DNA from: Phragmites australis
Taxonomy: Eukaryota > Streptophyta > Magnoliopsida > Poales > Poaceae
Direction: 5' to 3'
NCBI RefSeq assembly: GCF_958298935.1
Contig: NC_084927.1
Coordinates: 27,168,001 to 27,232,000 of the forward strand
DNA: 64,000 nucleotides
The notes beneath the pieces were generated by a model that was not told the DNA's origin, did no database searches, and saw nothing but the letters and a program-made list of their open reading frames with translations. The position numbers were made by a program, and so were the translations under genes. Below, in pieces: positions 63,820 through 64,000 of the stretch. Position 1 is the stretch's first letter. Each line of letters starts with the position of its first letter.

Positions 63820-64000
63820 GTTTTCAAACTTCTCGAGTCCCTGAATTGCCTAGAGCCAAATCTGTAGGTTAAAAATAGAATGTAAGCACTAAGCATACAG
63901 ATGTTTGAGATAAGAATGTTTCTTATCCAAAAGTAAGGTCAGTAAACTCAGTATCAACTGAACTGATATAAAACAGAATGGCATAGTTTCTTTTTCATGG
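63820..64000 (-). other. 5'UTR exon start and upstream intron of the last gene
   Basis: Minus-strand 5'UTR exon 63861-63820 follows an acceptor CTACAG. The remainder to the window end is intron. The gene promoter is beyond the window. Confidence 0.55.

Overview
This window is nuclear DNA from a grass, most likely a panicoid cereal relative. The evidence is multi-exon GT-AG genes, very GC-rich starts to the first exons, and typical grass mobile DNA (Stowaway, Tourist/Harbinger, hAT, Mutator-like and LTR elements). There is no sign of bacterial, organellar or viral coding capacity. From memory, GCN2, a CML and a double B-box gene lie near each other on rice chromosome 4, so the block may be collinear with that region; I could not check this.

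Layout. 1-16.3 kb: a complete 29-exon GCN2 (eIF2-alpha kinase) gene on +, modelled at 1255 aa, with MITEs in its introns. 16.3-20.6 kb: intergenic. 20.7-21.5 kb: a single-exon calmodulin-like gene with four EF-hands on +. 21.5-35.1 kb: a transposon-rich block. It holds small MITEs, a 1.17-kb foldback Mutator-like element with a perfect 9-bp target duplication, and an 8.9-kb decayed PIF/Harbinger element bounded by TTA. The Harbinger element carries dead transposase and Myb-like genes, an LTR-like insertion, a second foldback element, and what looks like the first exon of a WrbA/FQR1-type quinone reductase gene. 35.6-38.4 kb: a four-exon CRM-domain RNA-binding protein gene on +. 39.4-40.4 kb: a three-exon double B-box (BBX24/25-like) gene on -, tail-to-tail with the CRM gene. 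42.5-49.6 kb: LTR and MITE debris, including a much-deleted Ty1-copia (SIRE/Maximus-like) element. 49.9-53.7 kb: a five-coding-exon bHLH gene without a canonical basic region on -, with a long 5'UTR intron. 54-60 kb: more TE remnants, including an hAT element with a perfect 8-bp duplication. 61.9-63.9 kb: a gene on - for an uncharacterised, probably plastid-targeted membrane protein; its 5'UTR runs off the window.

The genes do not form a pathway or operon. They are independent host genes for amino-acid stress signalling, calcium sensing, organellar RNA processing, light signalling and transcription control, separated by mobile DNA. I found no convincing new biological system. The items most worth a second look are the foldback hairpin family, the possible gene-fragment capture inside the Harbinger element, and the GC-AG intron in the B-box gene.
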